Shown: positions 62,265 through 64,000 of the stretch, in pieces | How positions within the stretch are numbered: the stretch's first letter is position 1 | Layout of the letters: each line of letters begins with the position of its first letter | DNA from: Candidatus Gastranaerophilales bacterium | GTDB lineage: Bacteria; Cyanobacteriota; Vampirovibrionia; Gastranaerophilales; Gastranaerophilaceae | Direction: 5' to 3' | DNA length: 64,000 bases | NCBI GenBank assembly: GCA_900766355.1 | Contig: CAAFVD010000064.1 | Span: 1 to 64,000, forward strand | Notes under the pieces: generated by a model | Seen by the model: the letters and a program-made list of their open reading frames with translations, nothing else | Databases searched by the model: none | Told to the model about the DNA's origin: nothing | Made by a program: the position numbers and the translations under genes

Positions 62265-63597
62265 TTGTAACGCATTCTGTATGGTACGTGTGACAGAACA
62301 TATCAAAAGGTTGAATAAAATCTACCTTAGCACCTTTTGTTTTAAGGTATTCAATATCACGTATTAAGGTTTGAGGATTGCAACTTACGTATATAATTTT
62401 TGATTTTGTGACGTCTAAAACTCTGTCGAGGCTTTCTTGAGAGCAGCCTTTACGTGGTGGATCAAGAATAGTTATATCAAACTTTCTGTTTTTAGAAGAT
62501 ATTTCTTTTTCTAAAAATTTTGCAGTATCCATATTGTGTAATTCGACATTTTTAATCTTGTTATCCTTCAAAACTTTGTCAGCAATAATAATTGATTCTT
62601 TGTTGGATTCAACACTTACAACTTTTTTACAGATGTCACTCATTACTATACCAAATGCCGCAATTCCTGCGTAAGTGTCAAGTAGAGTTGGGGAATCAAA
62701 GTTTGTTCGTATGTAATTTTTTACGTATTGAAAAATGTTTTCTGCACTTTGAGGATTAACTTGAAAAAAGGTGTTTGCTCCTATTTTAAAAGTGAAATCA
62801 CATAGTTTTTCTTCTATAAATTCTTGTCCACAAATAAGTTCTGTTTTGTCTGATAATATTAGGTTTGTTTTCTTGCTGTTAAAGTTTACACAAATCCCTG
62901 ATACCTCGTCAAAACGGTTGTATATATCTTTTGCAAAATTAATAAGTCTGTCAAAGGTTTTGGTAGCGTTCACTACGAGTACAACCAAATTCTTGCCTGT
63001 AGATTTAGAGGCTCTTATGACTACGTGTCTTAAATCTCCGGCATGTTTTTTTTCTTTGTAGCCCTTTATTTCATATTTTGGAGCAGTTTCTCTGATATAG
63101 TCGATAATGTCGTCACATATTTTGGGCTGAATAGGACAGTATTTAATATTAACAATTTCGTGTGATTTTGGTTTGTAATAACCAGCAAGAATTCTTTTTG
63201 AATGTTGAGTTTCTGAAATAGGATATTGTATTTTATGTCTGTATTCAGTCGTTTGTGGACTAGGAATTGTGTCACCAACTTTTATTTCTAAATTTCTAGC
63301 ATAGTCCTCAACAATTTGTTTTTTTAGTTCAAGTTGGTATTTGTAATCAATGAATTGGATTTGACAAGCTCCACAAACTTTTTGCATTGGACAAATTGGT
63401 TCAACTCTGTGTGGAGATGGCTCAAGTATTTCAAGAAGTTTGCCTATAGCGTAGGTTTTTGTCTTTTTAGTAATTTGAATCCTGACTTTATCTTCAGGGC
63501 AAGTGTTTTCAACAAAAATTACCATTCCGTCAACTTTTGCTATTCCACTTCCGAGATTGGATATTTGTTCAATTGTAACGTCTAAAATTTGTTCCAT
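62248..63597 (-). CDS. rlmD: 23S rRNA (uracil-5-)-methyltransferase, RlmD/RumA family
   Basis: 449 aa from ATG 63597; an in-frame start at 63651 adds 18 unrelated residues. TRAM domain (1-55), [4Fe-4S] cysteines (CPMQKVCGACQ ... CPIQ), SAM-binding LLDTYAGIAAFGIV, DPPRKGC and catalytic SCNPQTLIRDI. It makes m5U in 23S rRNA; a tRNA m5U54 role (TrmFO/RlmCD-like) cannot be excluded. A TATCAT box lies 8 nt upstream of the ATG with no SD. Confidence 0.9.
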   Translation of the reverse strand: MEQILDVTIEQISNLGSGIAKVDGMVIFVENTCPEDKVRIQITKKTKTYAIGKLLEILEPSPHRVEPICPMQKVCGACQIQFIDYKYQLELKKQIVEDYARNLEIKVGDTIPSPQTTEYRHKIQYPISETQHSKRILAGYYKPKSHEIVNIKYCPIQPKICDDIIDYIRETAPKYEIKGYKEKKHAGDLRHVVIRASKSTGKNLVVLVVNATKTFDRLINFAKDIYNRFDEVSGICVNFNSKKTNLILSDKTELICGQEFIEEKLCDFTFKIGANTFFQVNPQSAENIFQYVKNYIRTNFDSPTLLDTYAGIAAFGIVMSDICKKVVSVESNKESIIIADKVLKDNKIKNVELHNMDTAKFLEKEISSKNRKFDITILDPPRKGCSQESLDRVLDVTKSKIIYVSCNPQTLIRDIEYLKTKGAKVDFIQPFDMFCHTYHTECVTIIDVE

Positions 63598-63747
63598 ATT
63601 TGTATGATAGCATAAAGACGGTTTGTTATGATTCAATGTTATAAAATACAAAATTACTACATATTAAAATAATATAAACAAAACCGTAAATTAGGATTAT
63701 TTGTAATATACTAATAAAGTTAAGAATACAAATATGGAGAGAGATTT

Positions 63748-64000
63748 ATGATAGATAAAACTGCAATAATTGACCCTTCCGCACAAATCGCAGAAGATGC
63801 AATTATCGGGCCTAATGTCGTTATTGGTAAAAATGTAAAAATAGGTTCAAAAACAAGAGTTATAGCAAATGCTTATATAGAATATGCAGAAATAGGTGAA
63901 GGTTGTACAATTTCTCCTTTTGCAACTATCGGTTCAGAGCCTCAAGACCTTGGATACAAAGGTGAAGAAACAAAAGTTGTAATCGGCGACGGTACTATCA
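63748..64000 (+). CDS. lpxA: UDP-N-acetylglucosamine acyltransferase, N-terminal part (cut by window end)
   Basis: 84 codons visible from ATG 63748 (SD GGAGAGAG). Left-handed beta-helix hexapeptides (IDPSAQIAEDAIIGPNVVIG, NVKIGSKTRVIANAYIE) and the LpxA-typical SPFATIGSEPQDLGYKGE, where LpxA carries its diagnostic substrate loop. First step of lipid A synthesis; together with waaA it shows an LPS pathway. Confidence 0.92.
   Translation, partial: MIDKTAIIDPSAQIAEDAIIGPNVVIGKNVKIGSKTRVIANAYIEYAEIGEGCTISPFATIGSEPQDLGYKGEETKVVIGDGTI

Overview
The window is AT-rich chromosomal DNA from a diderm bacterium. Lipid A/Kdo genes (waaA, the start of lpxA), an MlaA-type outer-membrane protein, signal peptidase I and RseP all point to an outer membrane. 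The genome is compact: 4-nt ATGA and 1-nt TAATG overlaps are frequent, and most genes have clear Shine-Dalgarno sites. Base composition, the mix of housekeeping genes with many small lineage-specific secreted or EF-hand proteins, and a cyanobacterial-type degenerate GyrA box (RATRGK) suggest a non-photosynthetic gut Cyanobacteriota, i.e. Gastranaerophilales/Vampirovibrionia ('Melainabacteria'). That assignment is an inference; no 16S gene is present. I see no prophage, insertion sequence or CRISPR array.

Layout. 1-1.4 kb: 3' end of a large repetitive surface protein. 1.5-7.6 kb: minus-strand operon polyprenyl synthase > lepB > pabBC > pabA > GH13 amylase-like > era. 7.6-11.1 kb: waaA, a small secreted protein, and the rimP-nusA operon, whose leader carries a terminator-like hairpin. 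11.2-16.1 kb: an EF-hand protein, a thioredoxin, a secreted pair including a degenerate M48 peptidase homologue, and a phosphohexomutase. 16.1-22.6 kb: orphan sugar-ABC permease, rplS-ylqF, tsaD/obgE and radA. 22.7-31.2 kb: mostly uncharacterised proteins mixed with an orphan acyl-CoA dehydratase activase, DAHP synthase and a GT9 glycosyltransferase. 31.4-34.8 kb: alaS-surE. 34.9-41.1 kb: an EF-hand protein, an MlaA-alpha/beta-hydrolase fusion and two tandem acyl-activating enzymes. 41.2-45.2 kb: hom-thrC, a membrane-anchored DUF4145-like protein, an acyl-ACP thioesterase, and tRNA-Lys(CUU) preceded by two 98-bp tandem repeats that begin like the tRNA. 45.6-54 kb: a zinc-ribbon/RGG protein, rimM, trmD, gyrA, LCP, rseP and rplI. 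54.1-58.7 kb: NAD-type isocitrate dehydrogenase, then TPR-nadD-yqeK-panE. 58.7-64 kb: small unknowns, YkgJ-like, CinA/PncC, an alpha-helical repeat protein, a secreted hydrolase with an Asp nucleophile position, an RlmD-type methyltransferase, and lpxA cut by the window end.

How they fit together. Translation, ribosome maturation and transcription factors dominate the core (nusA, rimP, era, obgE, ylqF, tsaD, alaS, rimM, trmD, rplS, rplI, rlmD). Folate (pabA, pabBC), aromatic (DAHP synthase), threonine (hom-thrC), NAD (nadD, pncC) and pantothenate (panE-like) steps show biosynthetic capacity. A possible lipid-recycling theme links the MlaA-hydrolase fusion, the two acyl-activating enzymes and the acyl-ACP thioesterase within 10 kb.

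The most interesting unexplained items are the zinc-ribbon/RGG/tandem-repeat protein upstream of rimM, the MlaA-hydrolase fusion, the tRNA-Lys leader repeats, the inactive M48-like lipoprotein, and the rimP-nusA leader attenuator.
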